A DNA stretch of 64,000 nt from Marinobacter mobilis (GCF_900106945.1 NZ_FNNE01000010.1:151915-215914), one strand, 5' to 3'; shown: positions 45,917 to 54,796, numbered from the stretch's first letter. Notes: generated by a model from the sequence alone, not told the origin. Made by a program: numbers and translations.

Positions 45917-45977
45917 ACTATTAATTTCCTTTATATACAGATAGTTAGAAGTCGAATCCGAACACCGGAAACAGGGC

Positions 45978-45995
45978 CGTCCGGTAATTCGGACA
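45978..45995. promoter_or_regulatory. Enhancer dyad E (CGTCCG-N6-CGGACA)
   Basis: It matches 11 of 12 arm positions, upstream of the hydrolase gene, and is about 70 bp from the candidate sigma-54 promoter. Confidence 0.65.
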
Positions 45996-46093
45996 CCGGG
46001 GCAGGGGTCCGAGGCCGTCCAGAAAGGGTGTACAGGGTGCGGTTCACAAGGGATTAGCGGGAAAAAGGGAGCAGCGTCTGGAAAACCGGACTG

Positions 46094-46111
46094 TGTCCGA
46101 AAGTCCGGACA
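46094..46111. promoter_or_regulatory. Enhancer dyad F (TGTCCG-N6-CGGACA)
   Basis: The perfect copy of the motif. It starts 116 bp from dyad E, close to eleven helical turns. It is also 50 nt from the FNR box of the divergent gene. Confidence 0.7.
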
Positions 46112-46158
46112 TTGCAGCCCTGGCAGAGGCGGTCGAAGCGTGAAATCGATTTTGCCGA

Positions 46159-46172
46159 TTGATAATAATCAA
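46159..46172 (+). promoter_or_regulatory. Perfect FNR/ANR box upstream of the Crp/Fnr-type gene
   Basis: TTGAT-AATA-ATCAA matches the FNR consensus at all ten positions. It is about 69 nt before the ATG of the Crp/Fnr-type gene, with TAGTAT near 46207 as a weak -10 candidate. Confidence 0.7.
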
Positions 46173-46240
46173 ACAAATGGTTTTTTGCCGTTAACAGAAA
46201 ATGGCATAGTATTCAGGAATCATCTACCGGGTTGCATGCT

Positions 46241-46942
46241 ATGACAGACGCAATCGACAGCGATTCCGTATCCCTGTCTTCCTCCCCCTGCCTGCTGGGG
46301 GAACAGCATCCGCAGGTGGCATCGCTGCCACCGGTCAATCAGACACAAACCGTGATGCACAGTCTGTGCCGGGTATTCGGAATTCGCCCGCCGAATGGCA
46401 ACCCCAATCCCGACCACCTGTTACTGAACCAGCTCTGCACCCTGTTTCACAAAGAGGTGGTGGATCCGGACAGCGAACTCGAACGCCACCAGCGCCCGTG
46501 GTCACAGGTGTATCTGGTCCAGCATGGCGTTCTGCGACTGTTTCGCGAGTCTCCAGGCGGCAAGGTATCAATCCACCATTTCTTTGCGGAAGGCGATATC
46601 GCCTGGCCGGTGTTCGGCCGCAGCCGCACGGTACGCAATACCCTGTGCCTGTCCACCGTTACACCCTGCACCCTTTGGCAGGCGGATTTCCACGCCTTTC
46701 GTGATGTCTTGCGGAACCATTGCGAAGGCAAGTGGGCGCGGTTTGCCCTGACCCTGACCGAGGAACTGGCGGAACTCGCCACCAAACGGGAGTTCCACCG
46801 CCAGACACTGTCCGCCAAGGAACGCTACGATCTTATGGTGGTGGAGTATCCGGAGCTGATGCTTCGGGTCCCGGATTTCCAACTCGCCTCATGGCTGGGG
46901 GTCGCTCCAGCCACCTTTTCCCGCCTCAAGAAGGAACGCTGA
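46241..46942 (+). CDS. Crp/Fnr-type transcription regulator
   Basis: The cyclic-nucleotide-binding-like beta roll (VYLVQHGVLRLFRESPGGKVSIHHFFAEGDIAWP) is followed by a winged helix ending in FQLASWLGVAPATFSRLKKER. The FNR-type recognition helix normally has Glu before the Thr; here it is Ala, so it should bind a different site. The four-Cys iron-sulphur pattern of FNR is not evident; the Cys residues near the N terminus are spaced otherwise. The start is the ATG after a TTG in the same frame. A perfect FNR box lies upstream, so oxygen limitation may turn it on through another FNR/ANR protein. Confidence 0.8.
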   Translation: MTDAIDSDSVSLSSSPCLLGEQHPQVASLPPVNQTQTVMHSLCRVFGIRPPNGNPNPDHLLLNQLCTLFHKEVVDPDSELERHQRPWSQVYLVQHGVLRLFRESPGGKVSIHHFFAEGDIAWPVFGRSRTVRNTLCLSTVTPCTLWQADFHAFRDVLRNHCEGKWARFALTLTEELAELATKREFHRQTLSAKERYDLMVVEYPELMLRVPDFQLASWLGVAPATFSRLKKER

Positions 46943-47543
46943 GCGGAAGCTCCGACGACCGCCGCCACAGGGGATAGGGAATGCCTGCCAGACGGTTGAT
47001 CACAAAGGCCTGAGCCACCAGCAGGAAGACCCCGGCCATCAATACCGGCAACTGCGCAGGATGGGGCATCAGCCCCAGCGAAACGATCAGTGCCGTGGCT
47101 CCCGCAGGTGGATGGGGAACCCGTAACAGCACCATCAGGCATCCGGTCATCCCCAACGACAGTGCCGCTGCGCCCACCCGGGCCAGATCCACCCCTGCGG
47201 CCATGGCCGAGGGCGCATTGTGCAGGCCAAACAGATAGAGGCTGAACAGCCCCGTAAGGGCGCCCACCAAATGACCACAGACCGTGTTGCGCGGTGACGC
47301 CGGTTCCGCCAGTGGCACATGGAACAGGATGAACGCTGTTGCGCCCAGGGAGGGAAAGATAAACGCCTGCTGGGTAACCAGAGCGACCAGCGAGATCAGG
47401 GCGATGCTCAGGCCGCCATTGATCAGGTTGAACCCCGCCAGCACCGTCTTGTGACTGTAGCGCCGGGACAGACGTTCCAGATGTAATGTCCGTAATACCC
47501 CACTGGCCTGTTGCCAGCGCAGACGATCGTTGCGGACTCCCAT
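46926..47543 (-). CDS. HPP-family membrane protein
   Basis: Four to five membrane segments, with the family signature PSLGATAFILFHVPLAEPASPRN and the HPPAGATALIV block that names the family. The 205-residue length is normal. A chloroplast HPP protein is reported to transport nitrite, so an anion transport role is possible. Its 3' end overlaps the convergent regulator gene by 17 nt. A perfect FNR box inside a larger palindrome lies upstream, pointing to low-oxygen expression. Confidence 0.85.
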   Translation of the reverse strand: MGVRNDRLRWQQASGVLRTLHLERLSRRYSHKTVLAGFNLINGGLSIALISLVALVTQQAFIFPSLGATAFILFHVPLAEPASPRNTVCGHLVGALTGLFSLYLFGLHNAPSAMAAGVDLARVGAAALSLGMTGCLMVLLRVPHPPAGATALIVSLGLMPHPAQLPVLMAGVFLLVAQAFVINRLAGIPYPLWRRSSELPLSVPS

Positions 47544-47619
47544 GCCCTGCCACCTGTATGCACCAAAAAAGGGCGATCATGCTAGGGCAAAGCTCCCGGG
47601 CGCCGCAACCTTGTGTCAG

Positions 47620-47651
47620 CATACCGTCTTGATCAAGATCAAGACGGTATG
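47620..47651. repeat. Perfect 15-bp inverted repeat containing the FNR box
   Basis: CATACCGTCTTGATC and GATCAAGACGGTATG flank AA. The core is an FNR site. Lying 24 nt after one stop and 77 nt before a start, it could act as operator and as terminator; there is no T tract. Confidence 0.7.
47629..47642 (-). promoter_or_regulatory. Perfect FNR/ANR box upstream of the HPP gene
   Basis: TTGAT-CAAG-ATCAA matches the consensus at all ten positions and lies about 86 nt before the HPP start. I see no good -10 box at the classical -41.5 spacing. Confidence 0.65.
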
Positions 47652-47674
47652 GGCATCGCCCGCTCCGTTCGACG

Positions 47675-50600
47675 TTATTGGGCTTGGGAGAACACGGATA
47701 ACTCCTTCACTGGCGGAGACAAGTAGCTCAGCCGTAAACCGTTCACCGGGATTTCCAGATCGAATTCAACCAGCCCCCCCACATTCACCGTAATGGTCTG
47801 GGCCTGTTGGTTGTATTGCTCGATGACCTGACGGCCATCCTCCAGAAAACGAACCTCACCCAACAGATCCAGATACAACGGTACACTGTGCTGGTTGTGG
47901 GGCAGACTGAGTGGCGTATGCAGATCCGGAGCATCCAGGTACAGGTCAACGTCGGTCTCGAACACGGGGTAACCGTCAGCACCCGTGCGGATCACACCGG
48001 GGATCAGACCGTTGCGTTCGCCACTGCCATCATCCGCGTAGCGCATACGGATCACCTGTGGTCCGGTCGGTGTCTCAGCCCAGGTCAGGTCGGACAACAC
48101 CATGGCGTTGACGGTCAACGAGGTGGTGGTCAGCAGCGTCGGATACAGCAGTACCCGCACCCCGGCGGCGGGATTGTCCGGATCCACCGGACCAATCACC
48201 TCGGTGTTCAGGGCTCCGGTCTGGTAGATGAACTTCAGTTCCGGACACTCGGTCAGTAGCCAGGATGAGAAAATGTTCTTCCGATCGCGGTTGCAACCCA
48301 CCCGTGCGTGGCTTCGGTCCTGGCTGATGACCCGGGTCGCCTGAGGCGGGGTCAGCGGCTCGCCGCCGGCGTCAAAGGCCATATTCGAAGGCTCGACACA
48401 GTCACTGGCGTAAGACTGACGCACCACCACGCCATCACCATTGGTTTCCTCCACAATCGCACACTGGATAACACTGTCAGCATTCACATCCCGTACTGGC
48501 AGGTTACGCAGGGGCAGAAACACCGTGTCGGTGGCTGCGCTGCCCTTGAAGTAGATCGTCAGATCCGGTCCTCCACGCTGGCTCAATCCCATCAGGGCAT
48601 TGGTCTCCAGGGCCTGCCCCAGGCTGGAACAGATCGCCTGGCCGCAATCCGGACTGGCCGAGGCCTGGGAAGCCAGGGTATAGCGATAGTAGGCGCCAAC
48701 CTGCCAGGGCTGGTCAGGGTAAAAACGCAGCCGCTGGTTGTTCAACATCAGACGTCCCGTCACGGGCTCTGCCGCCACCGTTACGTCCTGGCCATTGCCA
48801 CTGCCCAGATCGGTCACCCGCTCCACCCGGAAGCTCTCACCCAGCCGGATTGACGCCAGATCCATGGACTGGGAGAACGTCACCACTACGGGTCGGTTGG
48901 CTGGCAAGGTCTGGAGCGGCATATGCTCGTCGCTCCCATTATGGGGCACACCATTACCATCAAGGGTGCCCTGGCAGCGGCCATGATCATCACTCAGCAG
49001 ACCCAGCCCGATGGTGACACAGGGGAAACCGGGGTAGGTTGTTACCGCCAGCGGCGACGACGCCGAGGCATCCGCAGCCAGCGGCAGGGCAAACGCCAGT
49101 TGCTGTGGCTGGGCGCCATTGCCGGCGAGGTCGGTCAGCAGACTGTCGATGCGGACCTGGTAGCTGGTGCCGTGCTGTAACCCGCCAACAGGCTGCAGGG
49201 TCACACTGGTGCCATCCACCGACACATCGCTGGTCACCTCATTGTCACCACTGAACAGGCGGACGCCGGCACGGACCGAGTCCCGATCCAGTGGTTCATC
49301 GAAGAACAGGGTGACCGGATCGCCAGGCCGATGAGCACGGATCATCGCCGCGTCGTTACCGGGCATCCAGCTCACCAGCGCTGGCGCGGCAAGGTCGGCC
49401 AGCGGTTGCGGGGCATCCTGCTGGGCCCGGTTGGCCGTTTCGGCGCGGATGTTGAAAGCGAGCGAGGCGCGGGCGTTCTCCAGCCCCAGCAGCGCCGGCT
49501 CCACCATGCTGAGGGCATCAATTTCCAGAGTACCGTCGTGAATTCTCGCCAACCCGACCAGCTCCAGCCCCGTCAGATCCTGGGACAGCGACGCATTGGG
49601 CTGACCTTCCACGGTGTTCATCGACACATCCATGAACAGCCGCACATGGCGCGGAGCTTCGTCACTGTCGCTGTAGGGATTGGGGAACAGATAGCCGATG
49701 GCATCGGTGGTCATCACCACCCTGATCTCGCCGGTTTTCTGAACGCCAGTGGCGGTCATCAGCGGCACCACGCCGCCAACATTAACGTCCAGCGAGGTGC
49801 TGCTGAGCACCGTGCCGCGGGGAATGCGCAGCGGGGTCATCTCCGGATAATGGGGGCCGTAGGCCAGCTCCGCCCACATCGCGCCGGTCTGCCAGGCATG
49901 AGGGGTATTCCCCAGCAGCACCGATTGCAGTGAGATGCCATTGACCGGCTCGCCGTTGAGCTTCGAACGCAGATCCTGGCTGGTGCTGTTGGCGGTTGCG
50001 GTCTGGTAGAGCACTTCGGTGGGACCCGACTCTCGCGGCACCAGAGGCAGCGCAAGGTCAAGCATCTGGTCACCATACAGGTTGGGCAACGCCTTCAGGG
50101 TCAGGGTGTAAGTCTCACCCGCCGTCAATTCATCACTGTCGCTGCCTTCCGGCGCCAGCGGATCGATCACCAGTTGCCGGCCACGGGCAATCACGTAGGC
50201 TGGCACCAGCTCACCGGCACTGTTCTCCAGGCGCACCGAGTCACCGTACACCACGCCATCAGGATGAATATCCTGGGTCAGCGTCAATCGCAGGGTGGAG
50301 AAATCCATCACTGGAAAACGCTGGCCGTCGGGGATCATCGTGGCCAGGCCAAAACGGCTGTCGGTCACCGACTCGCTGCGAATGGTCGTGCGGCTGCCGC
50401 GGGTGCTGAACACCAGCTCGCCATCGTCAAGTTCGGTGAGGGTGCCGCCGTCCGTAACCAGCGGCTCGGACAGGCTGAGCCGGTACGTCTGAGCCGGGGC
50501 CAGCGCCCGCTCCGGGCGGATCAGCCAGCTCTGGCCACCATCCACCGCCTGCAGGGTATGGCCGACAGCAGCGCCGTCGGCATCGACCAGGGCCAGCCGG

Positions 50601-50794
50601 GGTTCGGCCACGACGGTGGAGAAACGCAGCACCAGATCGGCCTGCGGAGCAACCTCCTGCTGGCCATCCGCCGGATAGCTGTAGATCAGGCCCGGGGGCG
50701 CCTCCGCTGACAGCATCACTGCCTGGTCCCCGCCACAGCCCGCGAGCAGGGTCAGGGCAGCGGCAATCAATACCGTGGTGTTGTTTCGAATCAT
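47675..50794 (-). CDS. Large lipoprotein with Ig-like (SbsA-type) domains
   Basis: The 1039-residue protein begins with a lipoprotein signal (LLAGC). SbsA-type bacterial Ig modules recur: IYSYPADGQQEVAPQADLVLRFS near the start and MIRAHRPGDPVTLFFDEPLDRDSV in the middle, each of about 100 residues. It contains a few paired Cys residues but no catalytic motif that I can see. It is probably anchored to the outer membrane and exposed, possibly as an adhesin or structural part; this is inferred. It is monocistronic, with about 270 nt of upstream sequence and a near-palindromic site. Confidence 0.75.
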   Translation of the reverse strand: MIRNNTTVLIAAALTLLAGCGGDQAVMLSAEAPPGLIYSYPADGQQEVAPQADLVLRFSTVVAEPRLALVDADGAAVGHTLQAVDGGQSWLIRPERALAPAQTYRLSLSEPLVTDGGTLTELDDGELVFSTRGSRTTIRSESVTDSRFGLATMIPDGQRFPVMDFSTLRLTLTQDIHPDGVVYGDSVRLENSAGELVPAYVIARGRQLVIDPLAPEGSDSDELTAGETYTLTLKALPNLYGDQMLDLALPLVPRESGPTEVLYQTATANSTSQDLRSKLNGEPVNGISLQSVLLGNTPHAWQTGAMWAELAYGPHYPEMTPLRIPRGTVLSSTSLDVNVGGVVPLMTATGVQKTGEIRVVMTTDAIGYLFPNPYSDSDEAPRHVRLFMDVSMNTVEGQPNASLSQDLTGLELVGLARIHDGTLEIDALSMVEPALLGLENARASLAFNIRAETANRAQQDAPQPLADLAAPALVSWMPGNDAAMIRAHRPGDPVTLFFDEPLDRDSVRAGVRLFSGDNEVTSDVSVDGTSVTLQPVGGLQHGTSYQVRIDSLLTDLAGNGAQPQQLAFALPLAADASASSPLAVTTYPGFPCVTIGLGLLSDDHGRCQGTLDGNGVPHNGSDEHMPLQTLPANRPVVVTFSQSMDLASIRLGESFRVERVTDLGSGNGQDVTVAAEPVTGRLMLNNQRLRFYPDQPWQVGAYYRYTLASQASASPDCGQAICSSLGQALETNALMGLSQRGGPDLTIYFKGSAATDTVFLPLRNLPVRDVNADSVIQCAIVEETNGDGVVVRQSYASDCVEPSNMAFDAGGEPLTPPQATRVISQDRSHARVGCNRDRKNIFSSWLLTECPELKFIYQTGALNTEVIGPVDPDNPAAGVRVLLYPTLLTTTSLTVNAMVLSDLTWAETPTGPQVIRMRYADDGSGERNGLIPGVIRTGADGYPVFETDVDLYLDAPDLHTPLSLPHNQHSVPLYLDLLGEVRFLEDGRQVIEQYNQQAQTITVNVGGLVEFDLEIPVNGLRLSYLSPPVKELSVFSQAQ

Positions 50795-50916
50795 CGGGCG
50801 GCCTCCAGGTCACAGCAAGAGAAATGGGGAGCAGACCATAGCCAGCGAGTTCGAAGGCAGAATTGGCAATAAGTACAGCGACCTCTGGCGGAACGGCCGG
50901 CTATCGCAATTACACT

Positions 50917-50935
50917 CTGTAACAATATGTTTCAG
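50917..50935. promoter_or_regulatory. Near-palindromic site upstream of the Ig-like lipoprotein gene
   Basis: CTGTAACA and TGTTTCAG are imperfect mirror arms (one mismatch) 123 nt before the gene start, in an AT-rich stretch. It may be an operator. Confidence 0.3.
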
Positions 50936-51067
50936 AAAGAAAAATTCAGAGATGGCGCGGACACCGGGCAAAACAGGCTCTTTTCTGTTCTGTGACAGGA
51001 GTCACACCGTTGAACCGGGAGATGTTCGACCCGAAGCAGAACGGCGCCGGCGGTGGCCAGCGGACGC

Positions 51068-51427
51068 TCAAATACGAATGAAGGGAATCAGGCTGAGGAA
51101 CAAGATGGCCACAATGGCCAGGGCAGCCGCCAGCGTGGTGACCGGCTTTTGCCGAATCCGCTGCCAGATTCCCCGGTTCTCCCCCCGCAACAGGTCCTGC
51201 TGGTAGCGCTGGCGCTGGGCACTCTGGCGTTGTTGCTGGTAGTCATTGAGCAGGGCGCGGGCCCGCTCGGCCTCATCCTCGTCGTGAACCCAGAATCCGC
51301 CCATGCTGATTCCCCAGCGACTGGGCGGGGTTTCATAGTAGGGGACCCCGTGCTGCTCGAACAGTTGGCGGATTTCCTCCGCTTCATCATCCGGGACATA
51401 ACGCAGGTTCATCAGGTGGTGGGGCAT
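51068..51427 (-). CDS. DUF6164-like small membrane protein
   Basis: The 119-residue product begins with a regulatory-looking domain (YVPDDEAEEIRQLFEQHGVPYYETPPSRWGISMGGFWV) that resembles DUF6164 proteins. It continues with a Gln/Arg-rich helix and ends in a single membrane helix (TTLAAALAIVAILFLSLIPF). The function is unknown. It is divergent from the DUF2868 gene. Confidence 0.7.
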   Translation of the reverse strand: MPHHLMNLRYVPDDEAEEIRQLFEQHGVPYYETPPSRWGISMGGFWVHDEDEAERARALLNDYQQQRQSAQRQRYQQDLLRGENRGIWQRIRQKPVTTLAAALAIVAILFLSLIPFIRI

Positions 51428-51516
51428 GGTAATTATGGTATCGGCAACGGATATCCCTATATTCTAGAGGAAAACCACCGCCAATGACCGGTTCGAGGAA
51501 GGAGAAAGAACACGGC

Positions 51517-52911
51517 ATGTCCGACAAGGCCCTGACGCTGCTACTGGAATTCGACGATCAGGTTCGCCGCGACCACCATCAGTCGCCGGCGTTCCTGCAC
51601 CGTCGCGACCGCCGCTATGCCCTCGCCGCCGACGGTACGCTGACACCCCGACACTGGCTCGACTACGTCCAGCGCATCGGCAGCCCGCATCACACCAGCG
51701 CGCTGCGGCCGTTGCGCCGCTGGCATCGCATCAGCCTTAGCTTTGTGGTGACCGGCGCGCTGTTTGGCATCGTGACCATGCTCGGGCTGCTCTACTACGA
51801 CGGCAGCGGACGCATCAATATCACCGTGCTGCTGGCCTTCATGCTGCTGCAGCTGGTGCTGGCGGTCGCTACATCGCTGCAGGCCCTGGCGGGATGGCGG
51901 CCCTGGGGCTGGCTGATTGAACGCTATCTGCACCCCGGCCAGGAGGCGGCCATGGCCATCAATCGCCTGCAACCGCAATTGATGGCCCGGGCCGCCCACG
52001 GCGGTGGCCTGGCGTTCGCGCTGGCAGGGCTGTTAACCCTGGTCACCCTGGTGGTGGTGCGGGATCTGGCGTTTGGCTGGAGCACCACCCTGAGTACGGG
52101 CGCCGCCAGCTACCAGCAACTCATGGCGACGCTGGCCTGGCCCTGGCAGGGGCTGTGGCCGGCAGCGGTCCCCGACCTGGACCTGGTCAGCCAGACCCGT
52201 TTCTTCCGGATCAGCGAGGGTTCCCCGGTGACGGCTGCCCGCTGGGGTGACTGGTGGCCCTTCGTCACCATGGCCTGGGGCTGTTACGTGATTCTGCCAC
52301 GGCTGTTGTTGCTGCTGCTCAGCATCTGGCACCTGCGGCGCCGGGCCGGGCAGCTGCTGGCCGCGCACCCGGGCCTGCTGGCCCTGCGCTACCGGATGGA
52401 AACCCCGACCGTGGAAAGCGGTCACCAGAACACCGATGTCAACCGCCCCCCGGAGCTTGCGGTGCAAACCGGTCTGCACCCGTTGCCTGACAGCCCGGTG
52501 GTGATTCGCTGGGCCGGAGCCGGCAACGGCAGCCTACCCCCGCTATTTCAGGGGACTGATCGGCGCCTGGTGGTGGACGCCGGGGGGGCGGCCAGCCTCG
52601 ATCAGGACCAGCAGGCGATTGGACAGGCCCGCGAGCACCTGCACGCCGACAGCCGTCATTCGATCACCATCCTCACCCGGGCCTGGGAACCACCCACCGC
52701 AGAACTGGAAGATTTTATTGGCGATGCCCGCAACCACTGGCCGGCCAATACCCGCATCACCCTGGTACCTTTGGCCACCGACCCGGAGCAACCGGCGCCG
52801 GACCGGCAACTGGCGCCCTGGCTTCGCTTCAGCGAACGGCTCAGCGACAAGCGGCTTCATGTCAGCCGTTATCCGGAGTCCCCCCACCAAACGGCGGGGG
52901 CGCAACCATGA
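51517..52911 (+). CDS. DUF2868 membrane protein
   Basis: The 464-residue protein has an N-terminal soluble part (LLLEFDDQVRRDHHQSPAFLHRRDRRYAL), then about four membrane helices with a long loop. It ends in a cytoplasmic domain containing ITILTRAWEPPTAELEDFI. DUF2868 genes are known to occur next to DUF3482 GTPase genes, as here. The chosen ATG begins MSDKAL; an earlier in-frame ATG 33 nt upstream is possible. Its stop overlaps the GTPase start. The role is unknown; the pair looks like a membrane-linked GTPase system. Confidence 0.8.
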   Translation: MSDKALTLLLEFDDQVRRDHHQSPAFLHRRDRRYALAADGTLTPRHWLDYVQRIGSPHHTSALRPLRRWHRISLSFVVTGALFGIVTMLGLLYYDGSGRINITVLLAFMLLQLVLAVATSLQALAGWRPWGWLIERYLHPGQEAAMAINRLQPQLMARAAHGGGLAFALAGLLTLVTLVVVRDLAFGWSTTLSTGAASYQQLMATLAWPWQGLWPAAVPDLDLVSQTRFFRISEGSPVTAARWGDWWPFVTMAWGCYVILPRLLLLLLSIWHLRRRAGQLLAAHPGLLALRYRMETPTVESGHQNTDVNRPPELAVQTGLHPLPDSPVVIRWAGAGNGSLPPLFQGTDRRLVVDAGGAASLDQDQQAIGQAREHLHADSRHSITILTRAWEPPTAELEDFIGDARNHWPANTRITLVPLATDPEQPAPDRQLAPWLRFSERLSDKRLHVSRYPESPHQTAGAQP

Positions 52912-54350
52912 CCGATCACCGGACACCGGCCCCCACCTTTGCCGTGGTCGGCCACCCCAACAAGGGCAAATCCAGCATCGTGGCCACCCTGTCCCAGAAC
53001 GACAGCATTGCCATTGCCCTCGAACCCGGTACCACCCGCCACAGCCAGGCCTATGACCTGACCGTGGATGGCGACGTGCTCTATACCCTGGTGGACACCC
53101 CCGGGTTCCAACGACCGCGGCAGCTACTGGCCTGGCTGGAAGCCCACAGCCTGTCAGCCTCAGACCGGGCTGAAACCGTCGCCGCCTTTGTCAATCAGCA
53201 CCGCGACGATCCCCGTTTCCATGACGAATGCGAGCTGCTGACGCCCCTGGTGGAAGGTGCCGGCATTATCTACGTGGTTGACGGTTCGGTGCCCTACAGC
53301 GCCGAGAATGAAAGCGAGATGGAAATCCTGCGCTGGACCGGACGCCCCAGCCTGGCACTGATCAACAGTATCGGCGCGGACGATTACAGCGAACACTGGC
53401 AGTCCGCCCTCGGCCAGTTCTTTCAGGTGGTGCGCAAATTCGACGCGGTGCGGGCACCGTTTAACCAGCACCTCAGCCTGCTCAAGGCTTTTGGCCAGCT
53501 CGAGCCGGCCTGGGAGCAGGTGCTCGATTCCGCAGTACTGCACCTGTCAGGGCAGCGGGCACAGCGCAAGTCCCAGACCGCGCGGCTGATCGCCACCGCC
53601 CTGGAAGAGATGATGGCGTGGCAGGAGAAACGTACCCTGACCGCACCTCAAAGTGAGGCGCACGCCCGTGACACCCTGGCCGAGCAACTGCGCCAACGTT
53701 GGTACCAGCACCAGCGCAAACGCGAACAGTCGTTGCGGCTGGCCATTGAAGCGCTGTATCAACACCACCGGGTACAACGCCAGGAAGCCGAATTACGCTG
53801 GCACAGCGAGCATGATCTGTTTAGTGAGGGCAGCCGCCAGGCCTGGGGTGTCAGCCGCACCTACCTGACCACCGCCGGCTTCGGCGCCGGGGCCATTGGC
53901 GGAGCCGGCCTTGATGCCATCACCCTGGGTTCGTCTCTCGGTACCGGGGCGCTGGTTGGGGGGCTCATTGGCGCAGCGGGCAGCTATTTCTACGGCGATC
54001 GCCTGACCCTGCCGGTACTGAAGATCGGCGCCCTGCGTCATGGTCTGCAAACCGCGAGTTTCGGGCCGGTGCAGGACAGCCAGTTCGGTTACGTGGTTCT
54101 GGGCCGGGCGGTGGATCACTGGTGGCACATTGCCCACCGCAACCACGCCGGCCGCGATCCGCTCGACCTGGAACCCAGTGACAGCCACTGGCTCGACCAG
54201 CTCGACAGCCCCCACCGCCAGGTCATTCACCGGGCGCTGACCCGATGCCGAAAGCAGCGTGCCCTGAGCAGCGAACAGCGCCAGCAACTGGCCGAAACCC
54301 TCGAGCTTGCCATGGACCTCTACCACCAGTGGCGGACCGCAGGCGGTTGA
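52908..54350 (+). CDS. GTPase with DUF3482 domain
   Basis: P-loop GHPNKGKSS at residues 15-23, a G2-like GTTRH and G3 DTPG define an Era/TrmE-like GTPase. The C-terminal part has a helical coiled coil ([21 protein letters not shown]) and a glycine-rich amphipathic segment ([38 protein letters not shown]) that may insert in the membrane, as in the DUF3482 family. It is translationally coupled to the DUF2868 protein, with which it probably forms a complex. The biological role is unknown. Confidence 0.85.
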   Translation: MTDHRTPAPTFAVVGHPNKGKSSIVATLSQNDSIAIALEPGTTRHSQAYDLTVDGDVLYTLVDTPGFQRPRQLLAWLEAHSLSASDRAETVAAFVNQHRDDPRFHDECELLTPLVEGAGIIYVVDGSVPYSAENESEMEILRWTGRPSLALINSIGADDYSEHWQSALGQFFQVVRKFDAVRAPFNQHLSLLKAFGQLEPAWEQVLDSAVLHLSGQRAQRKSQTARLIATALEEMMAWQEKRTLTAPQSEAHARDTLAEQLRQRWYQHQRKREQSLRLAIEALYQHHRVQRQEAELRWHSEHDLFSEGSRQAWGVSRTYLTTAGFGAGAIGGAGLDAITLGSSLGTGALVGGLIGAAGSYFYGDRLTLPVLKIGALRHGLQTASFGPVQDSQFGYVVLGRAVDHWWHIAHRNHAGRDPLDLEPSDSHWLDQLDSPHRQVIHRALTRCRKQRALSSEQRQQLAETLELAMDLYHQWRTAGG

Positions 54351-54409
54351 AACGGACCGCGTCCGGATGTTTATACTGTGCCGCGACTCCCACCAACATG
54401 AGGACTATC

Positions 54410-54796
54410 ATGAAGATTGTACGTGTACAGGACATCATCGGAACCGAGCGCGAAGTGGAAGGCCCGGGCTGGACCAGCCGCCGCCTGCTGCTGAAAAAAG
54501 ATGGTATGGGTTTCTCGTTCCACGAGACCATCATTCCCGCCGGTGCCGAGCTGAACCTGTGGTACAAGAACCATCTCGAAGCGGTCTATTGCGTTGCCGG
54601 TAACGGCTCCATCACCGATCTCGCCACCGGGGAAACCCACGAAATCACCGACGGCACCCTGTACGCCCTCGACAAGCACGATCGTCACGTACTTCGTGGC
54701 GGCAGTGAGGATATGCGCCTGATCTGCTCTTTCAATCCGCCGGTCACCGGCCGCGAAACCCACGACGAAGACGGCTCCTACAACCTGGCGGAATGA
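54410..54796 (+). CDS. ectC: L-ectoine synthase (orphan)
   Basis: A 128-residue cupin that matches EctC throughout. The metal ligands fall at Glu 57, Tyr 85 and His 93, the positions known from characterised EctC, in NHLEAVY and [10 protein letters not shown]. It closes the ring of N-gamma-acetyl-diaminobutyrate to make ectoine. The start at MKIVRV follows GAGG; a longer frame extends upstream without a site. No ectA, ectB or ectD is present and the preceding gene is unrelated, so it is a stand-alone copy, or the other genes lie elsewhere. Confidence 0.9.
   Translation: MKIVRVQDIIGTEREVEGPGWTSRRLLLKKDGMGFSFHETIIPAGAELNLWYKNHLEAVYCVAGNGSITDLATGETHEITDGTLYALDKHDRHVLRGGSEDMRLICSFNPPVTGRETHDEDGSYNLAE

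Noticed and set aside
46825..47622. A 265-codon frame on the same strand as the HPP gene
   Set aside because: It is another frame of the HPP gene and gives Gly- and Cys-rich sequence without a fold; the HPP family motifs are in the other frame.
48170..48192. TGTCCGGATCCACCGGACC inside the Ig-like lipoprotein gene
   Set aside because: It resembles the 3HB dyad but the spacer is 7, not 6, and it lies in coding sequence far from a promoter.
54245..54409. A longer N terminus for ectoine synthase
   Set aside because: The extension overlaps the GTPase gene, has no ribosome binding site and is not part of the EctC family. MKIVRV after GAGG is the natural start.
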